Assembly: GCF_963666145.1 (NCBI RefSeq)
Contig: NZ_OY762614.1
Location: 982,501 to 1,046,500 of the forward strand
Source: an uncultured Desulfobacter sp.
GTDB taxonomy: Bacteria; Desulfobacterota; Desulfobacteria; Desulfobacterales; Desulfobacteraceae
Direction of reading: 5' to 3'
Length of the DNA: 64,000 nt
A program made the position numbers and the translations under genes. Under the pieces are notes generated by a model. That model was not told where the DNA came from. It made no database searches and was given only the letters and a program-made list of their open reading frames with translations. Below, in pieces: positions 24,309-33,756 of the stretch (position 1 is its first letter; every line of letters starts with the position of its first letter).

Positions 24309-26018
24309 ATGATCTCATTTCTGGAAACCTGGAAAAAATACCTGACCTGGGCTGCGGTTCTGTCCTGTTTCAGCAATATTCTATCGCTGACGTTCTCCTT
24401 TTACATGTTCAGCATATACCAGAATATTGTGGTCTCCTTCTCCGGCTGGTCCCTGGCCAATATCACCGTCGCGGCCGTCATTGCCATTACGAGCATGGGA
24501 TTATTTCTTTTCGCCCGGTCACGACTGTTGTCACGGGCAGGAAACGCCCTGAATATCGCCATGCGGGAACAAACCTTTGAGGTCATGATCAAATCCACGG
24601 TGATTGATCCCAAACGCGCCTACCGAAACGGTCTCAATGACCTGAACACCTTGCAGACCTACTTGTCCACCCCGGCAGTATATGCCGTATTTGATGCGCC
24701 ATGGGCGCCTTTTTACCTGATATTGATCTTCATATTTCAACCGGTACTCGGCCTGATTGCCACGAGCGGGGCCTTTCTGACTGCCGGGTTGACTTTGCTT
24801 CAGGAAATTCTGGTCAAGGACAGTATGAAAGAGGCCAACCGCCTGAATTCGGATAACCAGCGATTCGTGGTTTCGTTTATGCGCAACGCAGAGGTTACCG
24901 TGGGCATGGGCATGATCGGCAACATCACGGACCGGTTTATGTATAAAAACCAAAAAGTCATGGGAAACCAGACCCGGTCTTCCAATGTAGCGGGCATTAT
25001 TCATGCCGTGACAGATCCTTTGCGCAGCACGATCCAGGTGCTGATTTACTGCTTTGGTGCTTATTTTTGCATTACCTCCGGATTTAATCCCGGCCTTATG
25101 GTGGTCTGCTCAATTATCATGGGACAGGCGCTGACTCCGATCATGCGGCTTACCGGGTCCTGGCGGCAGGCGGCGGCGGCCAGGGAAGCATACTTTCGTT
25201 TAAAGAATGTCGCCTATGCAAGTGCACTAAAAAAACAGACCATGCCTCTGCCGCCGCCCCAGGGAGAACTGACCGTGGACCGAGTGGTTTTCGGTCTGAA
25301 CGGCCGGATCTGGCTGCGTGGAATTTCCTTTAATCTTCTGCCTGGAGAATCTTTAGGGATTATCGGCCCCTCGGGTGCCGGCAAAACCACCCTCTGCCGT
25401 CTGCTGCTGGGCATCTGGCCAAGCATAGGCAATGGGAAAGTCTACCTGGACGGCCGGGACATTTTTGCCTGGAGCAAGGATGAGATCGGCCCATGGATCG
25501 GCTATCTGCCCCAGGAGGTGGCGTTGTTTCCAGGTACTGTGGCCGAAAATATCGCCCGACTGGATACCGGAGGACCGGATCTTCTATCACGGGCCATTGA
25601 AATAAGCGGCTGCGGCCCGCTGATCGAATCTTTGCCCCAGGGCCTTGACACCCGGGTCGAAGGAGAAACAGGCAGCAAGCTCTCCGGGGGGCAGAAACAG
25701 CGGATCGGACTGGCCCGGGCACTTTACGGTGACCCGAAATTCATAGTCCTGGATGAACCCACGTCCAACCTGGACGAAGCCGGAGAAAAACAACTGCTCC
25801 GGGCTCTGGACAGTATCAAGGGACAATGTACCTGTATCATGGTCACCCATAAACCCTCACTGCTCCAGTCCATGGACAAGGTGCTGGTGGTCCGGGAGGG
25901 GCTTGCCGCCGCGTTCGGCCCCAAAGACCAGGTTATGGCGCAACTTGCCGGGCAAAGGGCACCCGGCAGCAGCTCCCAAAACGCCCAGGTATTGCCTGCA
26001 GCAGGAGGCCGGCCATGA
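24309..26018 (+). CDS. type I secretion ABC transporter 1 (PrtD-like, canonical NBD)
   Basis: 569 residues. The N-terminal half has about six transmembrane helices and lacks a C39 peptidase domain, the layout of PrtD/AprD exporters. The nucleotide-binding domain keeps every motif: Walker A GPSGAGKTT, Q-loop YLPQE, signature LSGGQKQR, Walker B FIVLDEPTSNLD and switch histidine MVTHKPS. It should export unfolded RTX proteins through the inner membrane with the HlyD partner encoded at 29325. It overlaps the next ABC gene by 4 nt, so stoichiometric expression is likely. Confidence 0.92.
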   Translation: MISFLETWKKYLTWAAVLSCFSNILSLTFSFYMFSIYQNIVVSFSGWSLANITVAAVIAITSMGLFLFARSRLLSRAGNALNIAMREQTFEVMIKSTVIDPKRAYRNGLNDLNTLQTYLSTPAVYAVFDAPWAPFYLILIFIFQPVLGLIATSGAFLTAGLTLLQEILVKDSMKEANRLNSDNQRFVVSFMRNAEVTVGMGMIGNITDRFMYKNQKVMGNQTRSSNVAGIIHAVTDPLRSTIQVLIYCFGAYFCITSGFNPGLMVVCSIIMGQALTPIMRLTGSWRQAAAAREAYFRLKNVAYASALKKQTMPLPPPQGELTVDRVVFGLNGRIWLRGISFNLLPGESLGIIGPSGAGKTTLCRLLLGIWPSIGNGKVYLDGRDIFAWSKDEIGPWIGYLPQEVALFPGTVAENIARLDTGGPDLLSRAIEISGCGPLIESLPQGLDTRVEGETGSKLSGGQKQRIGLARALYGDPKFIVLDEPTSNLDEAGEKQLLRALDSIKGQCTCIMVTHKPSLLQSMDKVLVVREGLAAAFGPKDQVMAQLAGQRAPGSSSQNAQVLPAAGGRP

Positions 26019-27673
26019 TCCGTTATCTTAAGACCTGCGTCAAATATTTTGTTTTTGCAGGGTTCTTCTCCCTGTTCATCAACACACTTCACCTGACCTT
26101 TTCGATTTATATGCTGGCGGTGTACGATATGGTTTTAGCCAACCACGTTATGAGTACGCTGTATGTGATCACGGCCATTGCCCTGGCGGCGCTGACAGTT
26201 CAAGGCGCGCTTGAGTTCCTTCGGTCCAGGCTCCTGGTCCGGGCCGGTATTCGACTGGACACCCTGTTGACAGGTCCCGTGGTCCGGGAGATGCTCAGGG
26301 ATCTGTCCCGCAGCGACGGCAAAGCCTATTTTGACGGGATCAAGGATATTCATACTCTGCGCAACTACCTGGGCGGCAATGCCATTTTTGCTTTTTTTGA
26401 CGTCCCCTGGGTGCCCATATATATCGGAATCATTTATCTAGTTCATCCGGCTCTCGGCCTGGTTGCCACAGCCGGCGGGATCATCAATCTGATTTTGGGT
26501 CTGATTCAGAGTAAAAACAGCAACAAAGCCAACCAGACCGCAGCGGCCTTGAACATGAAGGGGCGGCAGTGGACCGAGACCAGTTTCAGGGCAGCCCGGG
26601 AGCTGCAGTGCATGGGAATGATCCGGAACGCGGGCAAAGGCTATTGCCTCCTGAACAACGTGGAAATGCTAAAAAAGGATCAGGCCGACCGGTTCAGCCA
26701 CACACTTGGGGCCATCAGCCAAAGCTTCGGGCTTTTCATGCAGGTGGTCATCTACGGAGCAGGCGCCATTCTGGTGCTCTACAATCAAGCCGGTGTCGGT
26801 GTGATTATCGCCGCCTCCATCATCATGGGCAAGGGGCTTTCCCCCATCAACCAGGGGATTTCGGCCTGGCAGCAGACCGCCGGTGCAAAAACCGCCTATG
26901 ACAACCTGAAACGCCTGATCCTGAAGGCCCCGGAAAAAAAATGCGTGGACCGGGAGACGCTGTCCGGAAAACTGGAAGCTGATGAATTATGCCTATCCAT
27001 CGGAGAAAATGAGGTGTTGAAAAACATCTCGTTTATCGTGGAACCCGGAGAGTCTGTGGGGCTGATAGGGCCCAACGGGGCCGGTAAAACCTGCCTGTGC
27101 CGGATGCTTTTAGGCATGTGGAAACCCACGACAGGTTCGGCGAAACTGGATGGCCATGATCTATTCGAAATGGACAATGACAGTCTCAGGGACTTTATCG
27201 GTTACCTGCCCCAAAGCGTAGAGCTGTTCAGCGGCACCGTGGCTGAAAACATCGCCCGTATGGGACCGGTGGATGAGGCGGCAGTGGTGGCCGCGTCGAA
27301 AAGGGCCGGGGCGCACGAGATCATTCTTCGCCTGGCCAAAGGCTACGACACGGATATCGGGGATAGCGGATTCAATCTTTCCGGCGGCCAGCGCCAGAGA
27401 GTGGGCCTTGCCCGGGCCCTGTACGGATCACCCGGCCTGGTAATTCTGGACGAACCCAATGCCAACCTGGACGAAGCGGGAGACAATGCGCTGATGGAAG
27501 TTCTCAAGGACCTCAAGGAAAAAAAAGTGACATCTATTATGATTACGCACAAACCTGCGCTGCTGCAGGGGGTTGATAAAATTTTAGTGCTGGAACAGGG
27601 CCGGGTGGCCCGATTCGGCCCAAAGGACAAGATCTTTAGCCAAATGACAGGAGATAATGCATGCGCCGTTTGA
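26015..27673 (+). CDS. type I secretion ABC transporter 2 (PrtD-like, canonical NBD)
   Basis: 552 residues, same permease-plus-ATPase layout as its neighbour (both begin with a similar YLK/KYFVFAGFFSLFINTLHLTF-type amphipathic start). The nucleotide-binding domain is complete: GPNGAGKTC, LSGGQRQRVG, LVILDEPNANLDEAG and MITHKPA. Together with the first and third ABC genes it forms a set of three paralogues. It could form a homodimer or a heterodimer with one of the others. The 3' end overlaps the start of the third ABC gene by 13 nt. Confidence 0.92.
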   Translation: MIRYLKTCVKYFVFAGFFSLFINTLHLTFSIYMLAVYDMVLANHVMSTLYVITAIALAALTVQGALEFLRSRLLVRAGIRLDTLLTGPVVREMLRDLSRSDGKAYFDGIKDIHTLRNYLGGNAIFAFFDVPWVPIYIGIIYLVHPALGLVATAGGIINLILGLIQSKNSNKANQTAAALNMKGRQWTETSFRAARELQCMGMIRNAGKGYCLLNNVEMLKKDQADRFSHTLGAISQSFGLFMQVVIYGAGAILVLYNQAGVGVIIAASIIMGKGLSPINQGISAWQQTAGAKTAYDNLKRLILKAPEKKCVDRETLSGKLEADELCLSIGENEVLKNISFIVEPGESVGLIGPNGAGKTCLCRMLLGMWKPTTGSAKLDGHDLFEMDNDSLRDFIGYLPQSVELFSGTVAENIARMGPVDEAAVVAASKRAGAHEIILRLAKGYDTDIGDSGFNLSGGQRQRVGLARALYGSPGLVILDEPNANLDEAGDNALMEVLKDLKEKKVTSIMITHKPALLQGVDKILVLEQGRVARFGPKDKIFSQMTGDNACAV

Positions 27674-29295
27674 TTCATGCCTGGTTTGGATATCTGAGTG
27701 TTGCCGGATTGTTCGGTTTCTGTATTAATCTAATCTACCTTGCCCTGCCTTTATATGTAATGGTGGTGTATGACCGGGTGCTGTACAGTTATACCCATGC
27801 CACATTGTACGCACTGGCGGTGGGTCTTGTTATCAGTTTTGCCGTCATGGCACTGCTGGAATTTTTAAAACGGCGGATGATGGTCCGGGTGGCCAGAAAG
27901 CTTGCCGTGACCATGACCGGACCTGTGATTCGGGCCATGCATGCGGTTCCCGAATACGTCCGGGGACTTACGGATCTTGAGACCCTCAGGGGCGCTGTTG
28001 CAGGCGGCATGATTTTCTGGCCGGCTGAACTGCCATGGATCGTCCTGTATGTGGTCGGACTTTTTCTCATTCATCCCTATGTCGGGGCTGCCGGGCTCAT
28101 CAGTGTGTTCCTGGCAGCGTGTGCCCAGATCCTGCTGTTTGTTCTTGAACGGCGGCAATACACGCTTTCCGATGTGGCGTTCCATGCCAATGCTGAGCAG
28201 ATCCGTAACGGACTTGAAAACAGACTTCTGATCCGGGGGATGGGCATGCTGCCGGCCTTGATCGCACGTTATACACAGCAGGATAAATCTGCAGGAAATT
28301 TCACCGACCGGGCCTGCGATCTTCACGCACTGATCGGTGCATTTACCGAGCTTATCCACTATCTTGGAACTGCCGCGGTTTTTACGGCGGGGGCCTATGT
28401 GTTTTTCTCGGAAAAAATCACGTCGGGTGCCATTTTTGCCGCCATGCTGATGACAGTGCGCCTTTTCGGTCCGCTGGTGCGAAGTCTTGGCGATATCAAG
28501 AAGACCGTAGAAGTCAAAGGGGCTGTAAAACGGCTGAAGGCCTATATCCCCGCCCAAGGCCCGGCAGATAAATTTTCCCTGCCGGAACCCAAGGGAGAAC
28601 TGGTCATGGAGGCGGGCGGGCTGACAGTGGGCGGTAAAACGATCCTGAACAATATCGCCTTCAGCCTTTCACCGGGTCAATTCCTTGGGGTATTAGGACC
28701 ATCACGGGCCGGGAAGACCTCCCTGTGCAGGGCAATACTCGGTGTCTGGCCCCTGACAGCAGGCAAGGTTCGGCTGGATGGTGCAGATCTCGCCCATTGG
28801 CCTGACGAAGCACTGGGGCAACACCTGGGATACCTACCCCAGGAATCGCAGCTTTTTTCCGGTTCCGTGGCACAAAATATTGCAAGAATGGACGAACCTG
28901 ATGCGGATAAGGTGGTGGCTGCGGCTCAACTTGCCGGTGTCCATGAAATGATCCTGAAATTACCCAACGGTTATGACACAATGATCAATCCGCAAAACGG
29001 AAACCTTTCGGCCGGCCAGAAGCAGTTGATATCCCTGGCACGTGCAGTATATGGCGAACCCAAATTTCTTGTGATGGATTCGCCGTCAACCTTTATAGAC
29101 GAAGATGGGTTTCGCTGTCTTGCCGAGTGCCTGAACCGGCTCAAGCAAAAAAATATTACTGCAGTAATCGTTACGGACAAAACCAATTTATTGACCGGCT
29201 TTGATAAAATTCTGGTTATCAAGGAGGGACAGGTTGCCATGTATGGCCCAACCCAGGATGTGATCGCTCAATTGACAGGGCAACAAAAGGCTTAA
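27661..29295 (+). CDS. type I secretion ABC transporter 3 with degenerate nucleotide-binding domain
   Basis: 544 residues, same permease fold as the two upstream paralogues. The ATPase is altered at four key places. Walker A reads GPSRAGKT, with Arg349 where the consensus has Gly. The signature is LSAGQ (449-453) in place of LSGGQ. Walker B reads FLVMDS with Ser474 in place of the catalytic Glu. The switch position is Asp506 (VTDKTN) in place of His. The frame is intact over its full length, so this is unlikely to be decay. By analogy with asymmetric ABC heterodimers it would supply a non-hydrolysing site to one of the canonical partners. Confidence 0.9.
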   Translation: MRRLIHAWFGYLSVAGLFGFCINLIYLALPLYVMVVYDRVLYSYTHATLYALAVGLVISFAVMALLEFLKRRMMVRVARKLAVTMTGPVIRAMHAVPEYVRGLTDLETLRGAVAGGMIFWPAELPWIVLYVVGLFLIHPYVGAAGLISVFLAACAQILLFVLERRQYTLSDVAFHANAEQIRNGLENRLLIRGMGMLPALIARYTQQDKSAGNFTDRACDLHALIGAFTELIHYLGTAAVFTAGAYVFFSEKITSGAIFAAMLMTVRLFGPLVRSLGDIKKTVEVKGAVKRLKAYIPAQGPADKFSLPEPKGELVMEAGGLTVGGKTILNNIAFSLSPGQFLGVLGPSRAGKTSLCRAILGVWPLTAGKVRLDGADLAHWPDEALGQHLGYLPQESQLFSGSVAQNIARMDEPDADKVVAAAQLAGVHEMILKLPNGYDTMINPQNGNLSAGQKQLISLARAVYGEPKFLVMDSPSTFIDEDGFRCLAECLNRLKQKNITAVIVTDKTNLLTGFDKILVIKEGQVAMYGPTQDVIAQLTGQQKA

Positions 29296-29324
29296 AACAT
29301 AAAAGGCAGGAGCATACGACACTT

Positions 29325-30638
29325 ATGAACACTCAAGATAAATTATTGGAAACCAATCCCACACGATATGTTATCGCTGGACTCCTGGTAATCGCCTTGT
29401 TTTTCGGCGGACTTACCGTCTGGGCCATATATTTCCCCTTTCAGGGCGCCGTTATTGCCCCCGGAACTGTTCGGGTATACGGGGAGCGGCGTGTGGTTCA
29501 GCACCTTGAAGGCGGCATTATCGACAAAATTCTGGTCAGGGACGGAGATCTGGTTAAGGCAGGCGATCTGTTAATTCGGTTGAAAAGTTCCAAGGTCAAA
29601 GCCAACGTGGATATATTACAAGGGCGTATGTGGGCCAAGCAGGCCGAGGCCGCAAGGCTCAGGGCCGAAGCGTCCATGAGCAAATCAGTTACCTGGCCCA
29701 AACCATTGCAGGATAACAGCGTTCATTCGGAACTGCCCTCAATCAAAGCAATGGAATCCGATATTTTTAAAAGCCGAAAATCGGATCTGGACGGAAAGAT
29801 TCACCTCTATGAATCCCAAATCCTGCAACTGGGCAACCAGGCCCAGGGGGCAAGAGAAGAACTTAAAAGTACCCAGGAGATCGTCGCCAACCTCACAAAG
29901 GATCTATCCAGCAAACACGGTCTTCTTGAAAAAAAATACATGGGAAACAGTGAAATCCTGGTGCTGGAGCGACAACTGGCGGAGGCCAAGGGCCGAGTTG
30001 GAAGACTCAAGCAGGATATTGCCGCCACCCAGCAGCGAATTCAGGAATTCCAGCTCAGAATTGTGGATGCCAAAAATGAATACAGGGAGAGCGCCGTATC
30101 CAGACTTGGAGAGATCACGGATCAAATCTACGAAATTCAGGAACAGCTCAAACCGGAACTGGACGCTCGGGAGCGCCTGGAAGTCCGGGCTCCGGTCACC
30201 GGGACCGTCATCAATATCCAGGTGCATACCGAAGGCTCCGGAGTGATTCATTCAGGTATGCCGCTCATGGAGATTGTTCCCAAGACCCAGTCCCTGGTCA
30301 TCAAAGCCCAGGTGCGGCCCCAGGATATCACCAATGTCCGCCAGGGCCAGAAGACCAAGGTCAACTTATCTGCCTTTCACAGGATCGGCACCCCGCCCAT
30401 TAACGGCAAGGTCGAGTATGTCTCCCCGGATTTGATGACATCAAAGGCCCAAGGCGGCCACACCGCATCTTATTATGAAGTCCATGTGAAAGTAGACCCG
30501 GAAGATCTGGCGGCCAAGGGCGCCTATCTGTCGGCCGGCATGCCTGTGGCATGTTATATTACCACGGACAAACGAAACATTATTTCTTACCTGCTTGGGC
30601 CTTTACTCCAGAACGTGGATACGGCGCTCAGGGAATAA
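29325..30638 (+). CDS. HlyD-family membrane fusion protein of the type I secretion system
   Basis: 437 residues. One N-terminal transmembrane helix (about 17-38, VIAGLLVIALFFGGLTVWAI) and the first barrel-sandwich half (GTVRVYGERRVVQHLEGGII). A long coiled coil follows (about 95-285), then the second lipoyl half (APVTGTVINIQVHTEGSGVI) and a beta-barrel with C-terminal HlyD signature-like region. It would bridge the ABC exporters to a TolC-type outer-membrane duct. No duct gene follows; the only TolC-family gene in the window is at 54577, in the glycan cluster. An AGGAG ribosome-binding site precedes the ATG, 29 nt after the third ABC stop. Confidence 0.92.
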   Translation: MNTQDKLLETNPTRYVIAGLLVIALFFGGLTVWAIYFPFQGAVIAPGTVRVYGERRVVQHLEGGIIDKILVRDGDLVKAGDLLIRLKSSKVKANVDILQGRMWAKQAEAARLRAEASMSKSVTWPKPLQDNSVHSELPSIKAMESDIFKSRKSDLDGKIHLYESQILQLGNQAQGAREELKSTQEIVANLTKDLSSKHGLLEKKYMGNSEILVLERQLAEAKGRVGRLKQDIAATQQRIQEFQLRIVDAKNEYRESAVSRLGEITDQIYEIQEQLKPELDARERLEVRAPVTGTVINIQVHTEGSGVIHSGMPLMEIVPKTQSLVIKAQVRPQDITNVRQGQKTKVNLSAFHRIGTPPINGKVEYVSPDLMTSKAQGGHTASYYEVHVKVDPEDLAAKGAYLSAGMPVACYITTDKRNIISYLLGPLLQNVDTALRE

Positions 30639-30676
30639 ATAATCATTACCAAGGCGTGTGTTCAGAGTATCGTTTT

Positions 30677-32287
30677 TCATTGAGCCAAGGTAATAAGTGA
30701 AATTGAGGAGATTTGATACAAACCCGGTGTCGTACCAGGATCAATTCTGATTCGGTCTCCACGAACGCCTTTCTCGGGTATCGACAGCCTGATTTTATTG
30801 GGACCTTTTGTGAGTTGCTGCTGAACCGATTGTACCGGTGAATAATGAGAAGTATCCTGGGTTTGATAGAAGACTTCCAGTTTGGTGTTTTCTGGAGAAA
30901 CCATCTCTAATTCAAGGCATATATAGCGATCTTGGGGCAACTTGGCCGATGGTAAAATAAAATTCGGATCGTTGCTGGTGACTTGAAAAGAAAAATCCTC
31001 GCAGTTTTGACTCTGTAAGGAAATCGCATTCAATTGAAGTGTGTGCCGGTGCAATTCAGTGCTCTCAAATCGGGCAAGTGTCTTGAACTTAAATGCACAC
31101 TGAATCAAATTTCCTGCCGTCAGGTGAGACGCTTTGAGTTTGAGCGATCGTTCAACCATCTGGTAAATAACGAGATCTGGTTTGTATCTTTCTACGAGAT
31201 TCTTCAGTTTACGGCCGTCTACGTCTTTGTAGTGGCAATAGATGGTTTCCCCGAATGTATGGTTAAAAAATACAGCCATTTTTTCCATAAATGAATCCAT
31301 TAAAACGAGCGCAGTATAAGGCTTAGTGGTGTTAAGGAATGTAACTTTTTCATACCATCGTACATGATTGAAAGCATCCAATGGCTGTTCATGTCCATCA
31401 AAATCTATTTTCCGTATTGATGTTGTATTCTGCAGCCCAGATGACTTAATATGCATATAAAAGTCTTTTACATGCCCATCCAACCGAATCATATGAGCAA
31501 GATCACCGCCGAGATTATTGGATTCATAAATAAATTTATCAAATTCAAGAACCACGGGGGTAATTTTAGAAAAATCTTGATGGACAGCCTGAATAATCGC
31601 CTGGTACCCGAGATAGGCCCCCAGACGCGACCAGTGGGAGTCTGTTTTATTATACAGCCGCTGCCCATACCGTTTTTTTACGGATAAAAAGTGTGGCATA
31701 AGATTTATAAACCTGAAGGCTTTTGTTTCATTTTGAATTTGGGATAAAGGCGTTTTCCGGGATGATGTCACCCAGGAGGGTAGATATTCAGCATATACTG
31801 AATGTTTATTTGGGATTACGACTACATAAAATCCTATCCCTCTTTCTTTTAAATATTGTTGACGCAGTTCCATATGATAAATCCATCGGTTCAAATGATG
31901 GCGGTCGAACACGTCATTACCTGTTGTTTGATCGATTATATTCTGCCAAATGTTTCCAAGGAAGAGATAGTCTTTTTTTCCAATCAACACTTTCTCGGGG
32001 TTGATTGATACGCCCAAAAAGTTATTAAGAAGAGCATAACAGCGTATTAATTTCTCCCGTAAGGAGAACTGGTCGTTGATATATTTTTCAAGTTTCGGAA
32101 AATAGTCTTTGACAGCTTGAAAAGACCATTCCCATTTGGGAACAGATGTTGGTGCCCTCATTTCAATATTTTTAAAGGTTTCTTCCGAAATAGAACCAAT
32201 CCGCAATGCCGAAAAAATGCCTATGGATGACAGCGTTAGCATAAAAACTGCGATGATTGAATATGTTATCCATTTTGCCATCTTCAA
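30677..32287 (-). CDS. AlgJ/AlgX-like glycan O-acetyltransferase (SGNH-type), pair 1
   Basis: 536 residues with an N-terminal membrane anchor (about 5-28). The SGNH-like acyltransferase domain is recognisable from the conserved TDSHWSRLGAYLGYQ block (Asp-x-His-Trp) and from LVLMDSFMEKM in the region that usually holds the nucleophile Ser. A beta-rich C-terminal part of about 150 residues may bind glycan. It works with an MBOAT partner that passes acetyl groups across the inner membrane; that partner is the overlapping upstream gene (4-nt overlap). The target glycan is unknown. Confidence 0.82.
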   Translation of the reverse strand: MKMAKWITYSIIAVFMLTLSSIGIFSALRIGSISEETFKNIEMRAPTSVPKWEWSFQAVKDYFPKLEKYINDQFSLREKLIRCYALLNNFLGVSINPEKVLIGKKDYLFLGNIWQNIIDQTTGNDVFDRHHLNRWIYHMELRQQYLKERGIGFYVVVIPNKHSVYAEYLPSWVTSSRKTPLSQIQNETKAFRFINLMPHFLSVKKRYGQRLYNKTDSHWSRLGAYLGYQAIIQAVHQDFSKITPVVLEFDKFIYESNNLGGDLAHMIRLDGHVKDFYMHIKSSGLQNTTSIRKIDFDGHEQPLDAFNHVRWYEKVTFLNTTKPYTALVLMDSFMEKMAVFFNHTFGETIYCHYKDVDGRKLKNLVERYKPDLVIYQMVERSLKLKASHLTAGNLIQCAFKFKTLARFESTELHRHTLQLNAISLQSQNCEDFSFQVTSNDPNFILPSAKLPQDRYICLELEMVSPENTKLEVFYQTQDTSHYSPVQSVQQQLTKGPNKIRLSIPEKGVRGDRIRIDPGTTPGLYQISSISLITLAQ

Positions 32288-33756
32288 AACCTGAAATATA
32301 TAAATGGGTTATAGGTACCTGCCGCAAGACTCATAATGCAAAGAATAAAAACAGCGAAGAGGAAAGAGGAATAAACCATCTCTTGGACAGAGCTGGCAGT
32401 ACCGTCTTCCGGGAACATTGGTAATAGTCTAAACGCTTTAAAGATAGGTGTGCTAAGCAGGACGCCGGCGGTCAGGGAAAGCAGGAAGGCGTTTGAAAAA
32501 ATTTGTCCCAGTATGTATGCCCCATCCCGGGTTTCGCCCATTCCGGCCATTGCTTTGAGATAAAAAAAAGCGTGGTTTGAGTTATCAGTTCTGAAAAACA
32601 CCCACCCGACCATAATGATCAGCATTGCATACAAATGCCGAAAAATATTTGGAATTTTTGATAAAAACATAGAGGCGCCACTTCTTTCCAAGGCAATAAA
32701 AGCCCCGTGATAAAGCCCCCATATAATAAACGTCCAGTTAGCGCCATGCCACAAACCACATACAAAAAAAACGATCAATAAATTTATATATGTCCTAACT
32801 TTTCCATGCTGATTCCCCCCCAGAGGGATATACAGATAGTCTCTGAACCAAGTCGACAAGGAAATATGCCAACGGCGCCAGAACTCCCGTATGGATTTTG
32901 ATATATAAGGATAATTGAAATTTTCCGGAAAATTGAATCCTATCATTTTTCCCAGCCCAATGGCCATGCAGGAATATCCGGAAAAATCAAAATAGATTTG
33001 CAGGGTATAAGTGATGATACCAAGCCATGCCAGGGAAAAGGACAATTCCGCAGCGGGCAGGGCAAATATCCGGTCGGCTGCCAGAGCCAGAGGGTTTGCG
33101 ATCAGAACTTTTTTACCAAGACCGGTAATGAACCGCAGAATACCTTCACCAAACTGATCCGATGAAATTCTATGACAGGCAATCTGTGCCTCAACATCGC
33201 TGTAGCGCACAATAGGCCCTGCAATTAATTGAGGGAACATTGTCACATAGGCTGCAAATTTAATAAAACTCCGGGTTGCCGCAACTTTCCCTCGATACAC
33301 GTCAATGGTGTAACTCATGGATTGAAAGGTGTAAAAACTGATTCCCAACGGCAGAGATACCTGGGTGGCCGATGCCAACCAAGCGGGTTCCAAACCGATG
33401 GTATTCAAAATGTTCAGAGCGGTTTCGATAAAAAAATTGTAATATTTGAAATATCCCAGAAAGCAGAGCCTGGAAATAATGGAGATGGCCAAGACCACCT
33501 TTTGTGTCGTCCACCGAACGTTGGTGGTCGCGTGCGATGTGTGATGAGTAATTTTAAAGCCGCGGGAGATAAATAGAGCGCAAAGATAATCTATCAGGGT
33601 TGAAACAATCACCACCCATATCATGAAATTCTCACCCCAGAAATAAAAAAACAAACTGGAAACAAGTAAGAAAGCAATTCTCAATCTGGGCGGTGTTGCA
33701 ACGAAAAGGATCAGGCAGAGGGGCAAAAAACCAAATAGAAATGTTATAGTCGACAT
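32284..33756 (-). pseudogene. AlgI-like MBOAT acetyltransferase, 5' end displaced by an insertion element
   Basis: About 490 residues of a multi-spanning MBOAT protein, with the conserved LWHGANWTFIIWG histidine motif and GPIVRYSD region. The frame now opens with ATGTCGACT, supplied by the end of the IS1634-family element. Removing the element and one TTATAG copy restores MVFSSITFLFGFLPL from an ATG at 35500, the usual AlgI beginning. The element therefore inserted around codons 5-6 and separated the gene from its own promoter and ribosome-binding site. No Shine-Dalgarno sequence precedes the new ATG, so expression is doubtful although almost the whole protein is intact. Confidence 0.82.
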
